Assembly: GCA_004554395.1 (NCBI GenBank)
Contig: SFMP01000189.1
Coordinates: forward strand, 1 to 35,778
Direction of reading: 5' to 3'
DNA from: Myxococcales bacterium
GTDB lineage: Bacteria; Myxococcota_A; Bradymonadia; UBA4248
DNA length: 35,778 bases
Positions 6,625 through 14,768 of the stretch are shown one piece after another. A program made the position numbers and the translations under genes. Below the pieces are notes generated by a model. It ran no database searches, was not told the DNA's origin, and saw nothing but the letters and a program-made list of their open reading frames with translations. Positions within the stretch are counted from its first letter, which is position 1. Each line of letters begins with the position of its first letter.

Positions 6625-9600
6625 ATGCGTAGAATCCACAAACCGCCCCACAGCAAACGACGCCATATTGCATGCATCGCCATCGTCGCGATATTTAGTT
6701 TATCGTGCCTCGCATTGAGCTGTTTCACGCCACAGCTCGATTTCGATTTGGGCGTCATCGCCAATCCATCGAGCACGACAATGGCGACAACGGGGCAAGC
6801 AACATCGGGATCGGGCGGCACTGGTCAGAATTTGGGCGTCAATATTCCCGATTCGGCAGGGGCGCCTCATGCGCCTGGAGCGGCGACGTCTTCGGTCGTC
6901 GTCAAGCGCGTGCCGAGTAACGCGACGGGCTTAGTCGCGGGCGATATCATCGAATCGGTCGACGGAACCCCCGTCCATACGCGCGCCGACGTCTATCACA
7001 AGCTCTTGTCGTCGAATGGCGATGAAGTCGAACTCACCGTTAGGCGCCTGGGTGCGCGATATCAACGGATCACGACGGCAAGCGATTTTGCGGGCACGAG
7101 TCTTCCGCCCGGCGTCCGCAGCGGCGACAAACCCGAGCTCATCGCCGACGAAAACGGCAATTATACCCCTATCAATGGTAGCGATATTGAGTCGCTCCGA
7201 TCGCTCCTAGCCGATCGCCGAGACGGCGCACGCGTCGTCTTCCGACGCCCCGAAGAAATCATCGACGTGAGCGTCGGCTTGAGCGATCCCATCGCTCGCA
7301 CGCTCAAGATCGCCCTGGCGCTTTTGTTTTTGCCCGTCATGGGCGTCATCGCTTGGCGATCGCGTCGCGCGCGCCGTACATCGGCGGCATTCTGGACCAA
7401 TGTGACGATGGGATTGGGCTGCGCGAGTATCTTGACGCTTGCGATGTGGTCACAAATGATGAGCATCGCGCCGTTGTTTATCGTCGGACTCGTCGCTCTA
7501 ACGCTCTTCAAAGTCGTCGATTTCGACTACCATCTCACGTATTTCGGGAAACACCGCAAAACCGAGACTTTAGCTCGCATTGCGATATATGCAGGGCCTC
7601 TGGCGACGTTGCTCATCCCGCTTTGGTATGGCATTGGTCTCATGCCCGTGATTTGGGGTGGCAACGCCATGCCCAATGCCGAAGTTCGACTCGATTCGAT
7701 CGTCGTATTGCCCATGTTTTGGGCCGCACTCTATACGATACTCGACGCCGCAATGTTGATCTATCGCCGCTATAAGCGCGAAGAATCGACGTTGGCTCCG
7801 CATGAAATCGGCGTATTTATCGCGGCGATATCGATGGCATTCGTCTTTGCGCTCTCGTTTATCGACATGCCAACGGCTCAGATGTTTCTCATGGCCGCCA
7901 TCCTCGCCCAATGCCTCGGCAACGGCATCGGCGTCGTCATGCGATCGCCTAGCGATACCGATGTCCAGCTCGATAGCCCCATTTTCTCGACATCGCGCCT
8001 GCGATCCGTACTCGAAGAAACGAAAGAAATCTTCGACGATTCGTGGCTCGTGCAAGTCGTCATCGACCGCCCAACGCCGCGCCACATCGTGGCGCTGACG
8101 ACGACCGATGCCGAAACGGGATTCGGCGGCATCGATCTCAACATTCTCAACGACAGCTGGCGCGATTTCCTCGAAGTCTTTAGAATCGAAGGATGCGTCA
8201 TTACAGGCGATCCACAAGACCGCGACAGTCGAAACCCCGCCCAAGGCATTGCCGATAAACTCGGCATCGTCATCGCGCTCCCCATCGCCGATAACGTCGC
8301 AGGTACGCTTTCGAGCCTCACTTTCCTCGTCAGTAGCAAGCAAATCCCCGACCACGGCGAAGCCCCGTCCATCTTACTCTCGCCCGCCAAACGACAACGA
8401 CTCTCGGAAATCATCGACGAAATACGCGAATGCGCCGCGGCTATCGTCTACCAATCGGCAGAAATTAGCCTCGAATTCGTGGGCGAAGACATCGACGAAT
8501 TTACGCGCCGATACCACGAAACGGCGTCATTTGCTCGCGTCATCAAAAATCCTACGGCACAACTGTGCACGACGGCACAACTCGATCCACGCGCCATTCC
8601 CCACGGGCTCATCGACGAAGAAGAGATGCTCGAAGACGAAGAAGTCCACGATCCAAAACCAGAAACGCCGTCTTCTGCGCCTATCAACATATCGTGCGAG
8701 ACGCGCCAATACGAAGACGAAATCGCCTTCTTGCGAAGCCAAGTTGCCGCGCTCCACAGCCAGCAACTGCGCGGCTACGCACTCAGCGAAATCGAACTCA
8801 CCAAAGCACAACGCGAAGCCTCTAGCGAAATGGCGTCGATCGACCCGCCCATCTTGCTCGTCGGCGAGCCCGGAACTGGCAAACGCACGCTAGCACTCGC
8901 CGCGCATCAAGCGCGATCGCAAGGCGCATTCCTCACGATCGATGCCGCCGTCGTCTCGGAATCGATATTCGCCCTCGACATGTTTGGCGACGGGCAAGAC
9001 CCCGGGCTCATCGCCTCGGCAGCCGGTGGCGGACTCCTCATCCAAAATGCCGAACGCGTCTCGGAAGGACTCCTGGGCGAAGTCTTCGAGATGATCGAAC
9101 AACTCCCCGCCAAAGACAATCTATCGCTCTATCTCACGATTAATGTTTCGCCCGACGATTTTTCAGTCGAACAATATAAGCTCGATCCGAGCATTCTACC
9201 CGATAAAATACAAAAGATTGCCAACCGAGCCGATGCCGAAGTCGTCGTCCTCGACCCACTCCGCACCCAAGATGACCTCGACACCGTCGCCGAATTCTTC
9301 TGCCAAAAACAAGCCTTTGCCGTCGGCAAAAACGTCGATTCGTTCAGCGCCGAAGCAATGCTCGCGCTCAAATCTTATGCATGGCTGGGGAACTTTGGCG
9401 AATTGCGTTCGGTCGTCGAACGCGCCGTCTTGCGCTGCGAAGGATCGATGATAACGGTCAACGATCTCGGGCGCGATTTCGTCGAAATCGCCGACGCCTC
9501 GACGAAAAACATCGCCCTCTCGGGCACCGACGTCTTCCGCGAGCAAGTCCAACTCATGCAAATCCTCAACGAAACGTTGCAAGGGCAAGTTCAACAGCTC

Positions 9601-9831
9601 AACTCACGCATCAAACAACTCGAAGAACAAGTCGAAAACCAAGGCGCCCCCGAAGTCGACGAAGACGAAGAAGCCTTCCTCTCGGGCACATTCGCCGACA
9701 TCGAAAAACGACTCATCGACAAACTCCTCGACAAATACGACCGCGACCCCGACAAAACCGCCGAAGCCCTCGACCTCAATCGCTCGCGGTTTATCGCCAA
9801 ACTCAACAAATACAACCTCATCGCGCGGTAG
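6625..9831 (+). CDS. large PDZ / multi-TM / degenerate AAA+ / Fis-HTH membrane protein
   Basis: The 1068 residues start with a basic stretch and a hydrophobic segment at about 14-34 (signal anchor, possibly lipoprotein-like). A Gly/Ser/Pro linker follows, then a PDZ-like domain at about 88-145 (GLVAGDIIESVDGTPV). Several hydrophobic helices lie at about 225-440. A soluble, possibly sensory region spans about 455-640, and a Glu-rich linker comes next. An NtrC-like AAA+ module lies at about 735-945: GEPGTGKR at 747-754, and YAWLGNFGEL, corresponding to YxWPGNVREL. A predicted coiled coil at about 970-1005 leads to a C-terminal Fis-type helix-turn-helix at about 1023-1068. The sigma-54-contacting GAFTGA loop is absent and Walker B reads LLIQNAE instead of LFLDE, so classic sigma-54 activation is unlikely. 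I chose ATG 6625; TTG 6499 would add 42 residues without family support. Confidence 0.8.
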   Translation: MRRIHKPPHSKRRHIACIAIVAIFSLSCLALSCFTPQLDFDLGVIANPSSTTMATTGQATSGSGGTGQNLGVNIPDSAGAPHAPGAATSSVVVKRVPSNATGLVAGDIIESVDGTPVHTRADVYHKLLSSNGDEVELTVRRLGARYQRITTASDFAGTSLPPGVRSGDKPELIADENGNYTPINGSDIESLRSLLADRRDGARVVFRRPEEIIDVSVGLSDPIARTLKIALALLFLPVMGVIAWRSRRARRTSAAFWTNVTMGLGCASILTLAMWSQMMSIAPLFIVGLVALTLFKVVDFDYHLTYFGKHRKTETLARIAIYAGPLATLLIPLWYGIGLMPVIWGGNAMPNAEVRLDSIVVLPMFWAALYTILDAAMLIYRRYKREESTLAPHEIGVFIAAISMAFVFALSFIDMPTAQMFLMAAILAQCLGNGIGVVMRSPSDTDVQLDSPIFSTSRLRSVLEETKEIFDDSWLVQVVIDRPTPRHIVALTTTDAETGFGGIDLNILNDSWRDFLEVFRIEGCVITGDPQDRDSRNPAQGIADKLGIVIALPIADNVAGTLSSLTFLVSSKQIPDHGEAPSILLSPAKRQRLSEIIDEIRECAAAIVYQSAEISLEFVGEDIDEFTRRYHETASFARVIKNPTAQLCTTAQLDPRAIPHGLIDEEEMLEDEEVHDPKPETPSSAPINISCETRQYEDEIAFLRSQVAALHSQQLRGYALSEIELTKAQREASSEMASIDPPILLVGEPGTGKRTLALAAHQARSQGAFLTIDAAVVSESIFALDMFGDGQDPGLIASAAGGGLLIQNAERVSEGLLGEVFEMIEQLPAKDNLSLYLTINVSPDDFSVEQYKLDPSILPDKIQKIANRADAEVVVLDPLRTQDDLDTVAEFFCQKQAFAVGKNVDSFSAEAMLALKSYAWLGNFGELRSVVERAVLRCEGSMITVNDLGRDFVEIADASTKNIALSGTDVFREQVQLMQILNETLQGQVQQLNSRIKQLEEQVENQGAPEVDEDEEAFLSGTFADIEKRLIDKLLDKYDRDPDKTAEALDLNRSRFIAKLNKYNLIAR

Positions 9832-9884
9832 CCGCCCGCCCGAAGACGCCACAAATACAGTTCGTCGCCCCGCGCAGCTCGTCA

Positions 9885-9923
9885 CAAAAAAAGCGCCAAA
9901 CGACAAAAGCCGTCGGGCGCTTT
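9885..9923. terminator. bidirectional terminator (copy 1 of duplication)
   Basis: AAAGCGCC pairs with GGGCGCTTT around an inner GAC/GTC stem. There is an A run on one flank, a T run on the minus strand, and T/A-rich sequence on the other flank. It can end the 1068-residue gene from the left and the minus-strand gene from the right. Confidence 0.7.
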
Positions 9924-10008
9924 AAATATATGACTAGCCGGCATTTGCCGCGCTAGCCACCGATATGACTTAATATCTTTGAGATCGCAAGCCCCGCGCA
10001 GCTCGTCA

Positions 10009-10047
10009 CAAAAAAAGCGCCAAACGACAAAAGCCGTCGAACGCTTT
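10009..10047 (-). terminator. terminator of the PHA-system-like gene (copy 2)
   Basis: This is the second copy of the same hairpin, about 40 bases past the minus-strand gene's stop. Substitutions have weakened the outer stem (AGCG with CGCT), but the seven-T run on the minus strand is intact. The better-paired copy 1 lies behind it as a backup. Confidence 0.7.
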
Positions 10048-10088
10048 AAATATATACTAACCGACATTTGCCGCGCTAGCCGCCGATA

Positions 10089-10376
10089 TTACTTAATATC
10101 TTTGATTTGATTGTCGATTTCTTGTTCAATTTTGCCCTTGAAAGCCGAAACGAGCAAACCGAGCTCAATATTGAGTTTCATGCAATCTTCTGTCACGCAG
10201 AAATTGCCCTTAAACCCCTTCCCCGAAATATCGGCCGCCGTGTGATCGGCATTCCATTTGATGTCGCTAAAAATCGAACCATACTCGGCTTTCAATTTGT
10301 CGAGCAAACCGTCGACAGCCTTTTTGCCGCCTTCCAAACCCAACGTGTGCTTAATTTCGCGTTTAATCGATGCCAT
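10089..10376 (-). CDS. polyhydroxyalkanoic acid system family protein (PHA_gran_rgn-like)
   Basis: The 95 residues fit the small family PF09650 ('putative polyhydroxyalkanoic acid system protein') in length and layout. A first strand, IKREIKHTLG, is followed by an amphipathic helix GGKKAVDGLLDKLKAEYG. Then come the strands IKWNADHTAADISGKGFKG and NFCVTEDCMKLNIELGLL, and a closing helix KGKIEQEIDNQIKD. Some family members lie near PHA granule genes, but the biochemical role is unknown and none of those genes is nearby. The ATG at 10376 is chosen because AGGAG lies just upstream; a start nine codons earlier is unnecessary. The last codons lie inside a duplicated 124-bp unit. Confidence 0.78.
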   Translation of the reverse strand: MASIKREIKHTLGLEGGKKAVDGLLDKLKAEYGSIFSDIKWNADHTAADISGKGFKGNFCVTEDCMKLNIELGLLVSAFKGKIEQEIDNQIKDIK

Positions 10377-10532
10377 TATCGTCTCCTTTGTCGGTGCCCG
10401 CAAGGGGCGAAGTGCAAACTCGTCACCCGTCGTATCTTCATCGATCGCGATGTTACGCAGGCAACGGCGTCAAAATACCATGAAAAGCCGACAGATACAC
10501 GATTTTTGCACACAGATGATGTCGTTTTTTGC

Positions 10533-10761
10533 GCTTGCTCGCCCTATGTCGCTATCGCTCCATACGGGCTCGGGCTCCGGCTATGTGCTCGGGCGTTCCG
10601 CCCTTGCGCGCATACGCCTACGCGGCTACGCTATTGGCTAACGCCAATACGCTCCGCTTGCTCGCCCTATGTCGCTATCGCTCCATACGGGCTCGGGCTC
10701 CGGCTATGTGCTCGGGCGTTCCGCCCTTGCGCGCATACGCCTACGCAGCTACGCTACCCTT
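10533..10761. repeat. direct repeat, two copies 121 bp apart
   Basis: A segment of about 108 bases starting CTTGCTCGCCCTATGTCGCT occurs at about 10533-10640 and again at 10654-10761, nearly identical (one difference is CGGCTACGC against CAGCTACGC). A 13-base spacer, TATTGGCTAACGC, itself resembles part of the repeat. The unit contains GGGCGTTCCGCCC, a small inverted repeat. The frames over it are Leu/Arg/Cys-rich with no family features, so I treat it as noncoding. It separates the PHA-system-like gene from the nuclease gene. Confidence 0.9.
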
Positions 10762-10817
10762 CCATCACACATTGAAACCGATCGGCAATCACCTGATCTT
10801 TCATCTCTTCATGCGAA
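10758..10817 (-). pseudogene. copied fragment of an Rpn-family nuclease gene
   Basis: Sixty bases match 11089-11148 inside the neighbouring nuclease gene with a single mismatch. On the minus strand they encode the stretch SSHEEMKDQVIADRF and QCVMEG. The fragment sits just beyond the intact gene's stop codon, in the same orientation. It is either a remnant of a second rpn copy or the product of an aberrant recombination event. Confidence 0.85.
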
Positions 10818-10832
10818 TTTCGGGAATTCAGT

Positions 10833-11711
10833 TTAACTGCTAACGACTAAACTCTGAACTTGTTCGAGCGGAAGCCCCGTCGCTTTGGCAACGTCGGTAT
10901 CGCGCATTTTCATCGAGAGTAAGTTACGAGCAACGTCGAGTTTCGCTTTCACTTCTCCACGTTTTTCTCCTCGTTTTTCTCCTCGTTTTTCACCGCGCTC
11001 TTCCCCATTTCTCTCACCAAGTTCTTCCCCGTACTGTCTTCCTCTTCTAAAGACTAATCGCGTAAAATCGTCCATCTTCAGTAGCCCTCCTTCCATCACA
11101 CATTGAAACCGATCGGCAATCACCTGATCTTTCATCTCTTCGTGCGAACTGCACGAGAAGTCGTGCATAAGTTTACCGACTGGCGTTTCGTCCTGCAACT
11201 TGCCATTGACCAAAAAAATGCGCGTGCCAAACTCGAGATCGCGATTGTCTTCGTCTTTGAAAACGACGCGATTGATGAGTCGATTATTGCAAAATCTACC
11301 GTCTTTAACGAAGAATATTACATAAACTTTCGGAACTTTCGAATATGATGCCGATTTCTCAAAAAAACGCATCTTCATCGCTGCGCCATAGAAATCGGCT
11401 CGCATGAGCAGATCTTCGTGCGACACGTTTTGGATTTCGATATTGTAATAACTGCCTTGGGAATCCGTTGCCAGAACATCGAATCGAACCGAGTGACCTA
11501 TGACGTTATCGATGCGTTCTTGTGTTTTGACCTCGGTCACGTTCAAGTCGTCTCGATCGAGAATCATTCGCAAGACGTGTTGCGTCGTCTCTTTATCGCG
11601 GAAAAACAAATTCGAAACGGCATCTGAAAAAATCGTCAGATTATCGTATGCGTGGCGCAGTTCTTCTTCGGTAAAACAGGAGCGAATATCGTCTTTCTTA
11701 GGGGTAGGCAT
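10833..11711 (-). CDS. Rpn-family PD-(D/E)XK nuclease / recombination-promoting protein
   Basis: The 292 residues belong to the Rpn / 'PD-(D/E)XK nuclease family transposase' group (PDDEXK_2). The core is visible: an N-terminal helical part with VSNLFFRDKETTQHVLRMIL, then FDVLATDSQGSYYNIEIQNV holding the acidic residue and the ExQ version of the ExK motif, then DLLMRADFYGAAM. Proteins of this type are Mg-dependent endonucleases that promote recA-independent recombination and are often multicopy. The C-terminal part has a low-complexity EKRG repeat, encoded by a 12-bp tandem repeat, and a short helix-turn-helix-like end (TDVAKATGLPLEQVQSL). The ATG at 11711 has AGGAG upstream; the start nine codons earlier lacks one. 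A copied piece of the gene lies directly downstream. Confidence 0.9.
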   Translation of the reverse strand: MPTPKKDDIRSCFTEEELRHAYDNLTIFSDAVSNLFFRDKETTQHVLRMILDRDDLNVTEVKTQERIDNVIGHSVRFDVLATDSQGSYYNIEIQNVSHEDLLMRADFYGAAMKMRFFEKSASYSKVPKVYVIFFVKDGRFCNNRLINRVVFKDEDNRDLEFGTRIFLVNGKLQDETPVGKLMHDFSCSSHEEMKDQVIADRFQCVMEGGLLKMDDFTRLVFRRGRQYGEELGERNGEERGEKRGEKRGEKRGEVKAKLDVARNLLSMKMRDTDVAKATGLPLEQVQSLVVSS

Positions 11712-11755
11712 AGCTGTCTCCTCGTCATTGGCGTTCATTTTTCACAACGCTCGCG

Positions 11756-11785
11756 ATTTTATCATGGAGTAGACGAGCGAGACAA
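11756..11785 (-). promoter_or_regulatory. possible promoter of the rpn-like gene
   Basis: On the minus strand TTGTCT (11780-11785) and TAAAAT (11756-11761) are 18 bases apart, about 45 bases before the chosen start. This is a motif match only. Confidence 0.3.
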
Positions 11786-11896
11786 CGGAAAGATGATCGG
11801 GCGATAAAAGTTGATTGCATGGGGGCAAAATAGTACGAAAACAGGTGGTTTTCGCACGTCGTGCGAAGCGGTTGTGTTGCGCAAATGGGACGGGAG

Positions 11897-13843
11897 ATGA
11901 AAAGCTCGAACGGAAAGATATGGCGTTTTGCGATACTGTGTGCGGTGGCGTTGTCGACTGTGGCGTGCTCGGACGACGAGTCGAAGCCGACGTGTGAACC
12001 CATTTGCGATGGGCGACAGTGCGGTCCAGACGGTTGTGGTGGCGTTTGTGGTTCGTGCCAACCTGGGACGATTTGCAAAGATTATGTATGCGCGTCGATG
12101 ACGGGATCGGGAACCGATACGTGTGTACCAAATTGCGCAGGACGAGCGTGTGGCGATGATGGTTGCGGCGGATCGTGTGGGACGTGTGGCGCGGGGCTAG
12201 TTTGCACGAACGAACACACGTGCATTGCCCAGCAGGATTGCAAACCCGCGTGCGACGGGCGGCAATGCGGAAACGATGGATGTGGAAGCGTTTGCGGCTA
12301 TTGCCCGAGTGGCACGATTTGCTCGCATCAGTATCAGTGCGTTGCGCAAACTTGCGAACGCAAATGCGACGGGCGACAGTGCGGAAGCGATGGATGTGGG
12401 GGCGTATGCGGCTATTGTCCGAGCGGCATGATTTGTTCGACGTCGTTTCAATGCGAACCGAGTTGCGCCAATCGCGTTTGCGGCCCCGATGGATTGGGCG
12501 GATCGTGTGGGACTTGCGCCAATGGATCGACCTGTAACGAGTCGACGGGGCAATGCATGTTACATCGCATCAAAGGCCGCATACTCGTCGAACGACAAAC
12601 GGTTTATCACGATGCCGTCACATTGCCGAAACTCGACAAAAAAGTCGACGAACCCGGTGCGCATTTGCCAATCACATTGAATACATCGTATGGCGCTGTG
12701 TTGGGCACGGGCGAAACCGATGCCGATGGTTACTTCGACATAGAAACGCCGCGATTGCCCTATCGTTCGGATTGGATTTCAATCGTTCCCATTTGGCGCA
12801 CGAAAGATAAAAATGACAAAGACACCGTCAAACTGGCCGTATTCGTCGCTGCAACTCCGTCAGAAATCAAAGATCCATACGATTTATGGCAATGGACGAT
12901 TGAATTGTCGAAGTTTTCCCATGAAGACGATCCAGGCTATGTCGGCGATGTGAGAATTACGACCGAAATGTCGTCGGGCGGGCTGTTTTTATATATGACG
13001 CTACGCCGTGCATATGAATCATTGGCAGAAACGAGTTTTGGCAAGACGGTTGCAGAAATGCCGTCGATCGGCGTCTTGTGGAAACCTAATTTGTATTTTC
13101 CAAGCTGCGGCACGTGTTTTTTGAATGTGCACACGACGGGTTTACGCATCGGATCGAATAAACTCGAGAAGACGATGCAAGTCGGTGGTGGTTCAAAAGA
13201 TGAATCGGCATGGGGATACCCAACATTACTACACGAATTCGGACATTACGTTTTATATCAGCGTCGCGACAATACCAAGGGCGGCCCACACGCCATGAAT
13301 ACAGCTGCCGATCCTAAACTCGCTTGGAGCGAAGGATGGGCGACGTTTTATTCGCTCATGGCGATGAGTCGAGAAGCGAATAAGCCTGTTTCGATCTATT
13401 GGCGCGTCTTGAATAACGGTAACTATAACGGTAGCTATTGGATCGATTACGGAAAGCTCTTTAGCCCTTCGGGGGGCGGATCGGTCATCGTGCCAAAGCC
13501 GAATCTAAGTGGCGGCATGAAACAAAATCTCGGAGAAGGCTGGGTGACGCACATGTTATGGGCGTTCTACGACGGCAAAGAAATCACCGATATCAAACCC
13601 GAACCCGATAAAGTCGCATTGGGTGAAAAAGGCATTTTTGCCGGCATATCGAGCGAACGATATATGAAATGCGGTTTATATAATACAGGAACTCGCACGT
13701 GCCCCGACACTGATTTCGTCGATTACCTCGACGCCATCATTTGCAATGCCCAAGCGGCGGGCGATAATAAAACGGCAACCGATATCATGGATTTGACGAT
13801 TTCAAAGGGGTTCCCGTACGATCGATCGCCCGTGTGCCCATAG
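11897..13843 (+). CDS. Cys-rich repeat lipoprotein with HExxH zincin-like domain
   Basis: The 648-residue exported protein has a signal sequence ending TVAC (Cys24), read as a lipoprotein site with an acidic SDDES stretch behind it. Residues 33-220 hold five Cys-rich repeats of the type CxxxCxGRxCGxDGCGGxCGxC, ending in two further Cys. The fifth repeat lacks two cysteines, which leaves an even number. Such repeats are frequent in surface lipoproteins of Myxococcota-like bacteria. The C-terminal half contains HEFGH at 446-450 with SEGWATF at 478-484, the expected layout of a gluzincin-type zinc metalloprotease (two His, a distal Glu and the catalytic Glu447). The substrate is unknown. The ATG at 11897 gives a compact signal peptide; ATG 11885 is an alternative. 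Confidence 0.88.
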   Translation: MKSSNGKIWRFAILCAVALSTVACSDDESKPTCEPICDGRQCGPDGCGGVCGSCQPGTICKDYVCASMTGSGTDTCVPNCAGRACGDDGCGGSCGTCGAGLVCTNEHTCIAQQDCKPACDGRQCGNDGCGSVCGYCPSGTICSHQYQCVAQTCERKCDGRQCGSDGCGGVCGYCPSGMICSTSFQCEPSCANRVCGPDGLGGSCGTCANGSTCNESTGQCMLHRIKGRILVERQTVYHDAVTLPKLDKKVDEPGAHLPITLNTSYGAVLGTGETDADGYFDIETPRLPYRSDWISIVPIWRTKDKNDKDTVKLAVFVAATPSEIKDPYDLWQWTIELSKFSHEDDPGYVGDVRITTEMSSGGLFLYMTLRRAYESLAETSFGKTVAEMPSIGVLWKPNLYFPSCGTCFLNVHTTGLRIGSNKLEKTMQVGGGSKDESAWGYPTLLHEFGHYVLYQRRDNTKGGPHAMNTAADPKLAWSEGWATFYSLMAMSREANKPVSIYWRVLNNGNYNGSYWIDYGKLFSPSGGGSVIVPKPNLSGGMKQNLGEGWVTHMLWAFYDGKEITDIKPEPDKVALGEKGIFAGISSERYMKCGLYNTGTRTCPDTDFVDYLDAIICNAQAAGDNKTATDIMDLTISKGFPYDRSPVCP

Positions 13844-13941
13844 GATGACATGCCGTCGGTGAGTGATATCGCGAGTGACGATAGTGGTATGATATTGGGG
13901 GTTATTGCCGAATGGCGATAGATGAGTGAAAGGAGTATAGG

Positions 13942-14700
13942 ATGGGACAATGGCCTAATGAATGGTTTGAATTACCATTGACAGTATTCGACCTCGAGAC
14001 GACTGGATTTGATCCACAGACGTGCCAAATTATTGAAATTGGCATGGTTCAATTTTATCGTGGCAAGCTCGAAAAATCGTATAATTGGCTCGTCGATCCC
14101 GAATGTCAAATCCCCGAAGATATCGTCAAGCTCACCCATATTGAACAATCTGATGTCGACGGGCAGCCCAAGTTTCGCGAAATAGCCCGAGATGTTCTCA
14201 AAGTCTTCGATGGGCGCGGTATCGTCGCTTATAATATCGATTTCGACCGCACATTTTTAAAGACGAAGCTCGAAGCCATTGGATTGCAATGGCCTGCCGA
14301 AAACCCATGGTTCGATCCGCTCATCTTTGCACAACATTTCTATCCCTATAAATCGAATAAATTGGGCGTCGTCGCCGAACGACTCGGAATATCGCTTGAG
14401 GGTGCTCACCGCGCTTGCAACGACGCCGAGGCAACGGGCTACGTCTTCTATCAATTGCTCGAACAATTTGGGCGCGATTTACCGACGACACTCAAAGCCC
14501 TCACCGAAGTCCAAGCACAATACCAAATCGAGAATCAACAGAGATTTCAAAATCGCCGCAATAGCAATAATCTTTGGGGCGATTCGGCTAGCTCCGATAA
14601 CTCGCCAAAGACACTTACAACGGCTTTCTGCTACGGTACCGACGAGCCCGATCCACTACGGGCTCATTACAAAAACGTACCAAATAAGAAACGCGATTGA
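13942..14700 (+). CDS. DnaQ-family 3'-5' exonuclease (DEDDh)
   Basis: The 252 residues carry the full DEDDh set: D17 and E19 in VFDLETTGFD, D100 in AYNIDFDRTF, and H156 with D161 in AHRACNDAEATGYVF. This fold removes 3'-terminal nucleotides, as in the proofreading subunit of DNA polymerase III or RNase T. The exonuclease domain covers about residues 10-180. The remaining 70 residues are Asn/Gln/Ser-rich and show no clamp-binding motif that I can name with confidence. It could act as epsilon-like proofreader for the DnaE encoded 12 kb away, but that is inference. AAGGAG lies at proper distance before the ATG. It is convergent with hydF across an AT-only spacer. Confidence 0.92.
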   Translation: MGQWPNEWFELPLTVFDLETTGFDPQTCQIIEIGMVQFYRGKLEKSYNWLVDPECQIPEDIVKLTHIEQSDVDGQPKFREIARDVLKVFDGRGIVAYNIDFDRTFLKTKLEAIGLQWPAENPWFDPLIFAQHFYPYKSNKLGVVAERLGISLEGAHRACNDAEATGYVFYQLLEQFGRDLPTTLKALTEVQAQYQIENQQRFQNRRNSNNLWGDSASSDNSPKTLTTAFCYGTDEPDPLRAHYKNVPNKKRD

Positions 14701-14768
14701 TGAAATGTTATAATATATTAAACTCCTAATATATTATATATATTATACATTAAATTTATAATATATTA
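14701..14768. repeat. extremely AT-rich spacer with direct and inverted repeats
   Basis: Between the convergent exonuclease and hydF genes lie about 65 bases with almost no G or C, dominated by TATAATATATTAAACT, TAATATATTATATATA and related runs. The 17-base string starting TTATAATATATTAAACT appears near 14708 and again at the hydF 3' end, where it covers that gene's stop codon. There is no obvious GC-rich terminator; a U-rich bidirectional terminator is possible. Confidence 0.8.

Larger units (their letters stand above)
9868..10112. repeat. 124-bp direct duplication (two copies)
   Basis: Copy 1 starts at 9868 and copy 2 at 9992, directly adjacent, with the same CCCCGCGCAGCTCGTCACA start. 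Each carries a hairpin and a tail ending CTTAATATCTTTGA. In copy 2 that tail is the living 3' end of the polyhydroxyalkanoate-system-like gene, including its stop codon. In copy 1 it is an orphan, slightly mutated copy of that gene end. So the unit contains gene tail plus terminator. Confidence 0.92.

Noticed and set aside
10107..10775. Plus-strand frame of 222 codons over the 108-bp repeats
   Set aside because: It runs antisense through the PHA-system-like gene and then through direct repeats; no family features.
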